11,987 nt of DNA, taken from contig JAQVQF010000053.1 of NCBI GenBank assembly GCA_028701715.1, positions 1 through 11,987 of the forward strand, read 5' to 3'. Shown piece by piece: positions 6,398-11,987 of the stretch (the stretch's first letter is position 1; every line of letters begins with the position of its first letter). The notes beneath the pieces are model-generated. The model was not told the origin of the DNA. It worked only from the letters and a program-made list of their open reading frames with translations, and ran no database searches. This stretch comes from Eubacteriales bacterium. GTDB taxonomy: Bacteria; Bacillota; Clostridia; Oscillospirales; CAG-382. The position numbers and the translations under genes were made by a program.

Positions 6398-7084
6398 TTA
6401 TACGTCGCCGTTGCAGATTTTTCTGTAAATATCGGGGTCAAGCATGGGCTTTGACAGGACGGCGGCGGTTTCGTCGCTAATCCGCCCGTCAAGCGTAAAT
6501 TCGCGTCCGGCTTTTTTTACCCGCTCGAGATAGGGCAGCGTTACGGGTCGAGCTTGTTCGATATTGAGCATAGGCGCTTCGGCGCATAATATCATAGGCG
6601 CGTCCTTGCCGAACATTTTACGAAATTGTATAACGAGCGCGTCAAAATTACCCTCGTAATCGGGGAATCCGCAGCCCGAAATCAACATGTTGACCGCGTG
6701 CGGCTGTCTGCGGTTTTCGTGGTAGGTATGCCCGTCGGCATCCGTTTTCTGCGCGGGTGTGGCGAGCGGCAGCATGCGCTCAACCAGCGCCTTTATACCC
6801 GCGGGCATGCCGAAGCAGTAAAGAGGCATCGACCATATAACCAAATCCGCCTCAAGCATTTTTTCCACAATTTCCTCCGCGTCGTCGTTTATGACGCATT
6901 TGCCGGGCGTTCTGAACCAGCAGGAATAGCAGCCCGTGCAGGGCGCAACCTTGGCGTGTATTATGTCAACCTGCTCGTATGCGGCGTCCATACCCTCAAG
7001 GAAAGCCTTTGACACGACAAGGGTGTCGCTTTTCGTCCCTTTCGGCGAGCCGTTGATAAGCAATATTTTATTGATTTTGTTCAT
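6398..7084 (-). CDS. Flavodoxin-fold NAD(P)H-dependent FMN reductase / Fe-S flavoprotein
   Basis: A 228-residue protein, first gene of the operon. ILLINGSPKGTKSDTLV (7-23) is the phosphate-binding loop of the FMN_red/flavodoxin_2 fold. CTGCYSCWFRTPGKC (49-63; C49, C52, C55, C63) matches the CX2CX2CX4-7C cysteine cluster of archaeal and clostridial iron-sulfur flavoproteins (Isf), followed by the conserved INDD. SMPLYCFGMPAGIKALVER (95-113) is the second flavin-contacting segment. Expected role: electron transfer between FMN and an Fe-S cluster or a redox partner. Some proteins with similar cysteines may not carry a cluster, so cluster content is unproven. The start is backed by GGGAGAAG before ATG, and a sigma-A promoter lies directly upstream. 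Confidence 0.88.
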   Translation of the reverse strand: MNKINKILLINGSPKGTKSDTLVVSKAFLEGMDAAYEQVDIIHAKVAPCTGCYSCWFRTPGKCVINDDAEEIVEKMLEADLVIWSMPLYCFGMPAGIKALVERMLPLATPAQKTDADGHTYHENRRQPHAVNMLISGCGFPDYEGNFDALVIQFRKMFGKDAPMILCAEAPMLNIEQARPVTLPYLERVKKAGREFTLDGRISDETAAVLSKPMLDPDIYRKICNGDV

Positions 7085-7113
7085 TTTTCTTCTCCCATAA
7101 TATGGTTTGCTTT

Positions 7114-7142
7114 ATAATATCACGAAAGCTTTTAATTGTCAA
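7114..7142 (-). promoter_or_regulatory. Sigma-A promoter of the six-gene redox operon
   Basis: On the minus strand TTGACA (7142-7137), a 17-bp spacer, then TATTAT (7119-7114). The -35 box is perfect and the -10 box has one mismatch. Transcription would start near 7107, giving a leader of about 23 nt with the Shine-Dalgarno in it. No operator palindrome is obvious. Confidence 0.8.
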
Positions 7143-7161
7143 TCATAATTGCCGCAGGACA

Positions 7162-7190
7162 TAAAAGCCGGAGATCGAATTATCCCCGGC
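7162..7190 (-). terminator. Terminator of the 7206-7736 acetyltransferase gene
   Basis: On the minus strand a 9-bp stem (7190-7182 with 7175-7167, one G-T wobble, loop of 6) is followed by TTTTAT. It lies 15 nt after the gene stop and just upstream of the next operon promoter, isolating the two units. Confidence 0.8.
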
Positions 7191-7205
7191 AAAAACACAA
7201 TTATT

Positions 7206-7736
7206 TTATTGATGTATCCAATATCTTCTGATAAAACAGCCGTACTTGTCCGAATAAACTTTGTTTTCGAGCGTACCGCCGCAGGCTTCTATGGTTTTGT
7301 AGGACGCGGCGTTATCGTCGTCACAGGTCACAAGCACGTCGTTTACGCCGATTTCCTTAAGCTTTTCAAGGGCAAGCTTTAGCTGCAGCGTACCATAACC
7401 CTTGCCGCGTTCCGAGGGACGCACGGAATAGCCGATATGCCCTCCCAAATTCATTAGAAAATCATTAAGATAATGCCTGACGCTCGCCATGCCGAGCACT
7501 CTCTGCCTTTCGGTATCGAAGAGCATATACTGTCTGCCTTCGACCAATCCGCAGGAAGGATCCATTTTGTTTCTGTCGGCGTAGCTGTCAAGGTGAGCCG
7601 TCCATTCCTCAAATGTGGAATATTTCTCAAGCCTTCCGCAGCCGTTGAAATCGGTGTCCCCGGAGGCCAGCATTTCTGCTTTAAAATTCAATATTTCTTT
7701 TTCGTGTTCTTTTGCGGGTGATATTAGTGTAAGCAT
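7206..7736 (-). CDS. GNAT N-acetyltransferase (COG3981-like)
   Basis: A 176-residue cytoplasmic acetyltransferase. The acetyl-CoA loop is VRPSERGKGYG (105-115), a perfect RxxGxG signature, preceded by the beta-bulge strand GGHIGYSV. The N-terminal part with EEWTAHLD and the sequence MASVRHYLNDFLMNLGGHIGY fit the predicted-acetyltransferase group COG3981. DDDNAASYKTIEACGG (140-155) is motif B. It stands alone as a single-gene unit with its own promoter and terminator, and is only distantly similar to the GNAT in the redox operon. AGGT six bases before ATG is a modest ribosome site. Substrate unknown. Confidence 0.9.
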   Translation of the reverse strand: MLTLISPAKEHEKEILNFKAEMLASGDTDFNGCGRLEKYSTFEEWTAHLDSYADRNKMDPSCGLVEGRQYMLFDTERQRVLGMASVRHYLNDFLMNLGGHIGYSVRPSERGKGYGTLQLKLALEKLKEIGVNDVLVTCDDDNAASYKTIEACGGTLENKVYSDKYGCFIRRYWIHQ

Positions 7737-7774
7737 ATATGTACCTGTTTTTATTTTTCTTTATTATCATAATA

Positions 7775-7803
7775 ATAATAACATAATATATATGAAAGTG
7801 CAA
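7775..7803 (-). promoter_or_regulatory. Sigma-A promoter of the 7206-7736 acetyltransferase gene
   Basis: On the minus strand TTGCAC (7803-7798), a 17-bp spacer, then TATTAT (7780-7775), each close to consensus. The predicted leader is about 30 nt. The surrounding DNA is a strongly AT-rich stretch. Confidence 0.6.
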
Positions 7804-7821
7804 TATTTATTACAAATAATA

Positions 7822-7844
7822 ACCGCGGGAATTGCTCCCGCGGT
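7822..7844 (-). terminator. Terminator of the holin-like gene
   Basis: Perfect 9-bp stem ACCGCGGGA with TCCCGCGGT, loop ATTGC. On the minus strand it lies 10 nt after the stop at 7855 and is followed by TTATTATTTG, a broken T-run, so it may terminate less well than the others in the window. Confidence 0.7.
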
Positions 7845-7854
7845 GCTGTTATAT

Positions 7855-8154
7855 CTATCTGTTTATATTTACCGACTTGGTAACGGTTATTATTCTTTCT
7901 ATCAGGTCCTTGATATAGCCGAGGTCCACCGAAAAGCCCTTTGATTTTGCGAAAGCCTCTATATGCACCAGCACATAGCCTAACTTTTCGGGTCCGGACT
8001 TTCCCGTCGCCTCGGCTTCGGTTATAAATTGTAATATCATGGGATAAAGCGTTTTATCCTTGGAAAGCCGTATGGTTGCCCTGACCGCCTTCCATATAGA
8101 TGTTACCAGCACTAAGGCCGTGAAAACCAATTCCGTTATCGTCCAAAAGCTCAT
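7855..8154 (-). CDS. Small single-pass membrane protein, possible holin-like (LLH-type)
   Basis: A 99-residue protein with one membrane helix at about residues 6-24 (ITELVFTALVLVTSIWKAV), a basic stretch, and a soluble helical tail. The tail contains FITEAEATGKSGPEKLGYV and ends IKDLIERIITVTKSVN. The layout of N-terminal helix, the EAE-x-TGKSGxEKxxYV segment and a terminal amphipathic helix recalls LL-H-type phage holins and related small prophage proteins, but the match is from memory and weak. The start at 8154 is chosen over a longer TTG-initiated frame (8229) because GGAGG sits 8 nt upstream. No other phage gene is nearby, so it may be an orphan. It has its own promoter and terminator. 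Confidence 0.7.
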   Translation of the reverse strand: MSFWTITELVFTALVLVTSIWKAVRATIRLSKDKTLYPMILQFITEAEATGKSGPEKLGYVLVHIEAFAKSKGFSVDLGYIKDLIERIITVTKSVNINR

Positions 8155-8174
8155 GACGCCGCCTCCTGTTTCAT
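8151..8174 (-). CDS. Possible seven-codon leader ORF overlapping the holin-like start
   Basis: On the minus strand ATG at 8174 opens MKQEAAS and stops at a TGA that overlaps the ATG of the holin-like gene (ATGA). The GGAGG of the main gene lies inside this ORF, so translating it would cover the main ribosome site. It has no strong Shine-Dalgarno of its own, and may be chance. Confidence 0.2.
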   Translation of the reverse strand: MKQEAAS

Positions 8175-8242
8175 ATGGAATATTATGCGTCCGCGGGGCG
8201 AAAAATGCCTGCGGAGGCTTGAACGGCAATATATCCCGTAGC

Positions 8243-8272
8243 AGTATATGAGCGTGCGGCGAATTTTGTCGA
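8243..8272 (-). promoter_or_regulatory. Candidate promoter of the holin-like gene
   Basis: On the minus strand TCGACA (8272-8267), an 18-bp spacer, then TATACT (8248-8243). Each box has one mismatch. It would give a leader of about 80 nt, longer than the other promoters in this window. Confidence 0.5.
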
Positions 8273-8292
8273 AAACGGCTTGCCTGCGCGTT

Positions 8293-8320
8293 AAAAACCG
8301 GCGGGATTGCTCCGCCGGTT
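8293..8320 (-). terminator. Terminator of the DUF4434 lipoprotein gene
   Basis: On the minus strand a perfect 9-bp stem AACCGGCGG / CCGCCGGTT with a 7-nt loop is followed directly by TTT (five T in all with the stem end). It lies about 22 nt after the stop at 8343. Confidence 0.85.
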
Positions 8321-8342
8321 GGTTGATTAATGATTTTTGTTA

Positions 8343-10580
8343 TTACTTATATAGTAACTCATTAAGGCGCTTTACATATTGCATATACACATAATCATTG
8401 TCAAAAAACGCGTATTTGTCAATGCTCCCTCTGCCGGCGGCGGAAAAATAATGCGCGAGGTCGTAAACGACGCTGTACTGCGTATACGGCGTTTCAAGCT
8501 CAAGGGAGCGTTCTATTTCGTCGTATCGCTTAATGCGGTAGCATACGTCGAATATTTCGATATCGTTGCCGAAAACCGCACCCGCCTTTTCCACGCCTTC
8601 CTTGCACGCGGCGATATAAGTCGCATAGGTTTCATACATGCCGTCGGGCACCGTTATGGTGTCAAACCTGCCCAGACAATCCTGAACAAACACATAGTCG
8701 ACAATGGGGCGTTTTCCTTCCTCATCGTTTTTTATCAGCCTATAAAGGCTGTCGCCGAAACCCACGGGGGAATCGTTTCGCCAGGCGGCGGGGGCTATCG
8801 CTATCATAATATCATCGTCAAGCGAGCGTATCACCTCCGACTGACCCTTGTAAAGGCTGCGCGTAAATTCGGTTTTCGCCTGCTTTTCCTGCATAAGCCA
8901 ATAATCGCAGGTCTCGTCGACAAGATAAAAACCGTAAAAGGAGGGATGAGAGGAGTATTTTTCGTATAGATAACGTATCATTATTTCCGCGTCCTCAAGC
9001 ACCGAATCTATATACGCCTGTTTAACGGCGTTTGTTCCTTTCAGTTCGGAATAAGAAAGGGATATGACCGTCGAAAGATATACGTTTATTCCCAGCTTGT
9101 CGGCCGCCGCAAGCATCGCCTCGTTCAAATCATAAACACCGTGTCCGACACCTTTGCGGTATCCCTTGGCGGCAAGCTCGGCGGAGGGCTCGGCAAGGGT
9201 GATTTTCTTTTCGTAATTTAGGTTTTCGCCGCCTATGATTATCGTATCCATACCCAGCTCACGGAAACCCTTAAGCTGTATATATGTGCGGTATTCGTCG
9301 TAATAATGATGGGAATTGTAGCCTTCGATATAATCGATGAAAAAGCCGTAGAAGCCTCCCCGCATAACGGGAAGCCCGGAATAATCTGTAATTGCCGGGA
9401 AAGTATATTCGGGCTCCGCGACCGGCGAGGCCGCCCCGTATACCGTAATTTCGTCAAGCATAACCGTTTTTGAGGCGTAAATGTTGACCGTAAGATAACG
9501 CGCTTCGACGGTATGGTTTCTCATTGCTCGGTAGCTTGTTTTTATATAGCTTTGCTTCTGTGTGCTTCCCATGTTGAAGCTCATGGAAAAATCAAAATAG
9601 TTCACGCCGTCGACGGAGTATTTAACGCTTATGAATTCCGGCTCGAATACGGAAACCGATTCGGCGGAAACGGCGCCGAGATAAATTTCGGAAACATTCT
9701 TTATTTCGCCGAGGTCAAGCCTGACGGTTATGACGTCCCGATTCATGAGATCGTCTTTTTTTACGCTGTCAAGAGCGACAAACCTGCCGCGTTCTATTAT
9801 TTTTTTACCCTGTTCGCCGTCGGTGAGAATTTTTCCGTCGTCGGCGTATTTTACAAAGGTATCGGGAGTGCTCCCATCGATTGTATAAGCCGCTCCTTGG
9901 GAAAGATTTACCCTGTTTGCCGCGGGCGTGCCGATATTGTGAATCGCGGTGGGATTAAGCTTTTTGCCCGCGGGCGCGTATATGACATATTTAACCGATT
10001 TGGCAAGCACGGGTGAAGGATAGCTCAGGGAGTAAGCGCCGTTTTCCGCTTCATATTCCATCTCCCCGCCGTAAAAGGAATAGTTATAGCCGTCGTTGGA
10101 ATAGAACAGCTCCACCCGTTCCGGCATAATGCCGTCGCCGCCGAAAACGATCGACGAGCTTTCAAGCAATGCGGGAAAGCCAAAATCGTTTTCTATATAA
10201 AAATAAGGTGATTTTTCGGCAAAAAGGGAGGTCGCATGCGACTTGCCGTACCAATCGCCGAAGGATTTTTCAATATCCTTGATAATGACGCCGCAGCCTT
10301 CGCCGTTTCCGTCGGTAAGCCTGCCGCCGTCGTCGCCGTAAACCGTACAGGAATTGATATTGCTGTAATTATAAAAAGCTCCCGCAGAAAGATCCGTTTT
10401 CATGGGCGTCAGCGCTTCTTCGGAATTTTCGGCCGAATTGTCATCGCTTTCGGAATTATCCCGCGCCGATTTATCGGCTTCCGATTCCGCAATTCCGCCG
10501 TTCGCGCAGCAGACCAGCAAAGGAACAGCGAAAGCCGAGAGCAATATAAGTAAAAGAGCTCTTTTCATAAAAATGTCCAT
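8343..10580 (-). CDS. Secreted lipoprotein with two discoidin-like modules and a DUF4434 domain
   Basis: A 745-residue exported protein. Residues 1-25 are a signal peptide ending PLLVCC, a lipobox with Cys rather than Gly/Ala/Ser before the lipidated Cys (C25; C24 is the alternative). Residues 28-60 are an acidic Ser/Glu/Asp linker. Two beta-rich modules follow (about 62-215 and 224-383). Both open with a similar pattern (LSAGAFY...YGDDGGRLTDG and LSQGAAY...YADDGKILTDG), suggesting duplication; the second ends like an F5/8 type C domain. Residues from about 405 (MRGGFYGFFIDYIEG) to 720 match DUF4434, a TIM-barrel resembling glycoside hydrolases, with FYGFYLVDET (549-557) at a likely active-site strand. 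A role in binding and cutting extracellular glycans is plausible but unproven. Start could also be Met5; neither has an ideal ribosome site. Confidence 0.85.
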   Translation of the reverse strand: MDIFMKRALLLILLSAFAVPLLVCCANGGIAESEADKSARDNSESDDNSAENSEEALTPMKTDLSAGAFYNYSNINSCTVYGDDGGRLTDGNGEGCGVIIKDIEKSFGDWYGKSHATSLFAEKSPYFYIENDFGFPALLESSSIVFGGDGIMPERVELFYSNDGYNYSFYGGEMEYEAENGAYSLSYPSPVLAKSVKYVIYAPAGKKLNPTAIHNIGTPAANRVNLSQGAAYTIDGSTPDTFVKYADDGKILTDGEQGKKIIERGRFVALDSVKKDDLMNRDVITVRLDLGEIKNVSEIYLGAVSAESVSVFEPEFISVKYSVDGVNYFDFSMSFNMGSTQKQSYIKTSYRAMRNHTVEARYLTVNIYASKTVMLDEITVYGAASPVAEPEYTFPAITDYSGLPVMRGGFYGFFIDYIEGYNSHHYYDEYRTYIQLKGFRELGMDTIIIGGENLNYEKKITLAEPSAELAAKGYRKGVGHGVYDLNEAMLAAADKLGINVYLSTVISLSYSELKGTNAVKQAYIDSVLEDAEIMIRYLYEKYSSHPSFYGFYLVDETCDYWLMQEKQAKTEFTRSLYKGQSEVIRSLDDDIMIAIAPAAWRNDSPVGFGDSLYRLIKNDEEGKRPIVDYVFVQDCLGRFDTITVPDGMYETYATYIAACKEGVEKAGAVFGNDIEIFDVCYRIKRYDEIERSLELETPYTQYSVVYDLAHYFSAAGRGSIDKYAFFDNDYVYMQYVKRLNELLYK

Positions 10581-10606
10581 GCCTTTCCCAAAGGGTATTT
10601 TTAATG

Positions 10607-10635
10607 ATTATATATTATTTCTTATTATGTGTCAA
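10607..10635 (-). promoter_or_regulatory. Perfect consensus sigma-A promoter of the DUF4434 gene
   Basis: On the minus strand TTGACA (10635-10630), a 17-bp spacer, then TATAAT (10612-10607): both boxes and the spacing match consensus exactly. Transcription should start near 10600 with a leader of about 20 nt, indicating strong housekeeping expression unless a repressor acts here. Confidence 0.9.
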
Positions 10636-10749
10636 CTACCGCATAAGCCAACTGAAATGAGTTATAAAAAAGACTTAATATGTAAAATAGCTATTGCATA
10701 TCGCAATATATCATGCTATCCTTATTTTAACAAATTTTTTTCGCATTTT

Positions 10750-10779
10750 GCAACCTTTCGGAAGCTTTTCGAGTGTATA
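10750..10779 (+). promoter_or_regulatory. Possible autoregulated ECF promoter of the sigma gene
   Basis: GCAACCTTT (10750-10758) contains the AAC core of ECF -35 elements, and GAGTGTATA (10771-10779) lies at the right distance to act as a -10. The predicted start is only about 12 nt before the ATG, just upstream of the Shine-Dalgarno. The rest of the 215-bp divergent gap is AT-rich with no other signal seen apart from the DUF4434 promoter. Confidence 0.45.
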
Positions 10780-10795
10780 TTATGTGGAGGCAAAT

Positions 10796-11293
10796 ATGAG
10801 CGATACCATGGGAGCGATTGTCGACAAATATTCGGGTATGGTTTACAGAACCGCCTTTTCCTATCTGTCAAGCCGCGAAGACGCAGAGGACGTAATGCAG
10901 GAGGTCTTTATCCGCTTTTTTAAGCAACATAAAATTTTCAATGATGAAGAACATGAAAAAGCATGGTTCCTGCGTGTGACGATAAACTGCAGCAAGAACG
11001 CTCTCGCGCTGCGGAAAAGAAAGCGCGAAACAGAAACGGCGGCGGCGGAACAGCTAATAACGGACAGGGCAAAGGAGGATTATTCGTTCTTGTTCAGGGA
11101 GGTTATGAGCCTTCCCTCCAAGCAGCGTATATGCGTTCATCTGTTTTACTATGAAAACTATTCCGTCGGCGAAACAGCCCGTATCACAGGTTTTTTACCT
11201 TCCACGGTAAAATCACATTTACGACGAGCCAGAAACACTTTGAAGAGCAAACTGAAAGGAGTTTACAGCGATGAGCATTTGGAAGAATTATAA
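10796..11293 (+). CDS. ECF-type RNA polymerase sigma factor
   Basis: A 165-residue sigma-70 family protein with only regions 2 and 4. Region 2 is at about residues 8-72, with the core-binding DAEDVMQEVFIRFF (29-42) and WFLRVTINCSKN (57-68). Region 4 is at about 105-155, with LPSKQRICVHLFYYE and the recognition helix in TGFLPSTVKSHLRRAR (131-146). It directs RNA polymerase to a stress or envelope regulon. The start at ATG 10796 is set by GGAGG (10786-10790) and by region 2 beginning directly after it; a longer in-frame ORF extends upstream but is AT-rich and unlike sigma proteins. The last 23 bp overlap the next gene, whose product is the probable anti-sigma factor. Confidence 0.93.
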   Translation: MSDTMGAIVDKYSGMVYRTAFSYLSSREDAEDVMQEVFIRFFKQHKIFNDEEHEKAWFLRVTINCSKNALALRKRKRETETAAAEQLITDRAKEDYSFLFREVMSLPSKQRICVHLFYYENYSVGETARITGFLPSTVKSHLRRARNTLKSKLKGVYSDEHLEEL

Positions 11294-11987
11294 GAATGAC
11301 ATGGACAGACAGCAGCCTTCCGCCAAAGCGGTGTCCTCATGCAAGATCGAGGCGGAAAGCCGTTATGTACAAACAAAAAGGAAATCAGCAGGCAGACGCA
11401 TTCCCTCGCTTGCCTGCGCGGCGGCTTTGTTGATTGTCGCTTCGCTGACGTTTTCCTTTATATTCGGCGCGACAGGCGGCAATCCGATCGTTAACGGAAA
11501 CGACACAGGCGTTATAAAAAAAGTCGCCGATTATACACAGCTGTACAACGAGCTTTCCTCAAGACTGAGCAGCGGCAGCTATTATTACAGCGATAAAAAT
11601 GCCGTCGGCGCTCCGACAGAAGGAGCGGAAACCGACGACAGCGCAAGCAATGGCGATTATTCGGACACCAATCTGCAGGTTGCGGGAGTTCAGGAGGCCG
11701 ATATCGTAAAAACGGACGGCAGCTATATTTATGCCGTATCCGATTCGTTTATCTATATCGTTAAGGCCGAAAACGGCAGACTGACGCTTGTTTCTAAAAT
11801 CAATACCGCCGAAATAAGCGGTCAAGACGATCAGAATGGTTACAGCTATTCGTATGCCGGTGACATTTACGTCACTCCGACAAGACTGATAGTTATGAAA
11901 AACGTGTACTCATACGGTATATATGATAAAAACGGCGATACCGATTACGGCTATACCGAACCCGTTCCGGAAACGGATTATGCAGGC
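11271..11987 (+). CDS. Membrane-anchored beta-propeller protein, probable anti-sigma partner (partial)
   Basis: The frame from ATG 11271 stays open through the last base (239 codons seen), so the C-terminus lies outside. Residues 1-45 are a short basic cytoplasmic segment, 46-67 a membrane helix (LACAAALLIVASLTFSFIFG), and the rest is external. NLQVAGVQEADIVKTDGSYI begins the Beta_propel domain (PF09826, COG4880), followed by propeller-like strands (IYAVSDSFIYIVKAENG). AAAGGAG lies 9 nt before the ATG. It overlaps the sigma gene by 23 bp in another frame, a strong sign of co-expression. By position and topology the cytoplasmic tail likely binds the sigma factor while the propeller senses something outside. 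No zinc-binding HxxxCxxC motif of classical anti-sigmas is present; the tail has one Cys (C24). Confidence 0.88.
   Translation, partial: MSIWKNYKNDMDRQQPSAKAVSSCKIEAESRYVQTKRKSAGRRIPSLACAAALLIVASLTFSFIFGATGGNPIVNGNDTGVIKKVADYTQLYNELSSRLSSGSYYYSDKNAVGAPTEGAETDDSASNGDYSDTNLQVAGVQEADIVKTDGSYIYAVSDSFIYIVKAENGRLTLVSKINTAEISGQDDQNGYSYSYAGDIYVTPTRLIVMKNVYSYGIYDKNGDTDYGYTEPVPETDYAG

Noticed and set aside
6626..7012. Long plus-strand frame opposite the Fe-S flavoprotein gene
   Set aside because: Shadow of a gene with clear conserved motifs; no ribosome site or family resemblance.
10694..10795. A 34-residue N-terminal extension of the sigma factor
   Set aside because: AT-rich, without a ribosome site, and it contains the candidate promoter; GGAGG before ATG 10796 sets the start.

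Overview
The window looks like a chromosomal segment of an anaerobic, Gram-positive Clostridia-type bacterium of moderate GC content, probably an uncultured Oscillospirales or Christensenellales relative; this placement is inference. Supporting signs are strong purine-rich Shine-Dalgarno sites (GGAGG and AAAGGA types), sigma-A promoters close to TTGACA-17-TATAAT, many GC-hairpin/T-run terminators, and a gene set typical of that group: a TM1586-type nitroreductase, an Fe-S flavoprotein, an SPL-like radical SAM protein, a DUF4434 lipoprotein, and an ECF sigma factor paired with a beta-propeller protein. No tRNA, rRNA, CRISPR array, transposase or complete prophage is visible.

Layout. Positions 1-1908 (+) hold the end of a HAD phosphatase gene followed closely by a two-gene ABC-2 exporter with an ATGA overlap. 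Positions 1928-2156 hold an unusual chain of six perfect hairpins, several sharing bases with the next. After it come a Cu/Zn superoxide dismutase gene (2219-2716) and a small lysine-rich protein with five PKSAA-like repeats (2802-3047). A terminator-like hairpin at 3057-3090 lies between convergent units.

Positions 3233-7084 (-) form a tight six-gene operon driven from one promoter at 7114-7142. In transcription order it encodes a CX2CX2CX7C flavoprotein, a radical SAM protein, a TM1586-type nitroreductase, a GNAT acetyltransferase, a flavodoxin-like protein and a single-pass membrane protein. Three of its junctions are ATGA overlaps. It reads as a flavin/Fe-S redox module with no known substrate. 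A short open segment between its last gene and the terminator (3098-3157) may be the relic of a further gene.

Positions 7206-7736 (-) hold a second, separate GNAT gene with its own promoter and terminator. Positions 7855-8154 (-) hold an orphan small membrane protein with a holin-like look, preceded by an overlapping seven-codon leader ORF. Positions 8343-10580 (-) hold a large secreted lipoprotein with two related N-terminal discoidin-like modules and a C-terminal DUF4434 TIM-barrel domain, behind a perfect consensus sigma-A promoter. Positions 10796-11987 (+) hold an ECF sigma factor overlapping a membrane-anchored beta-propeller protein that runs off the window end and is the likely anti-sigma partner.
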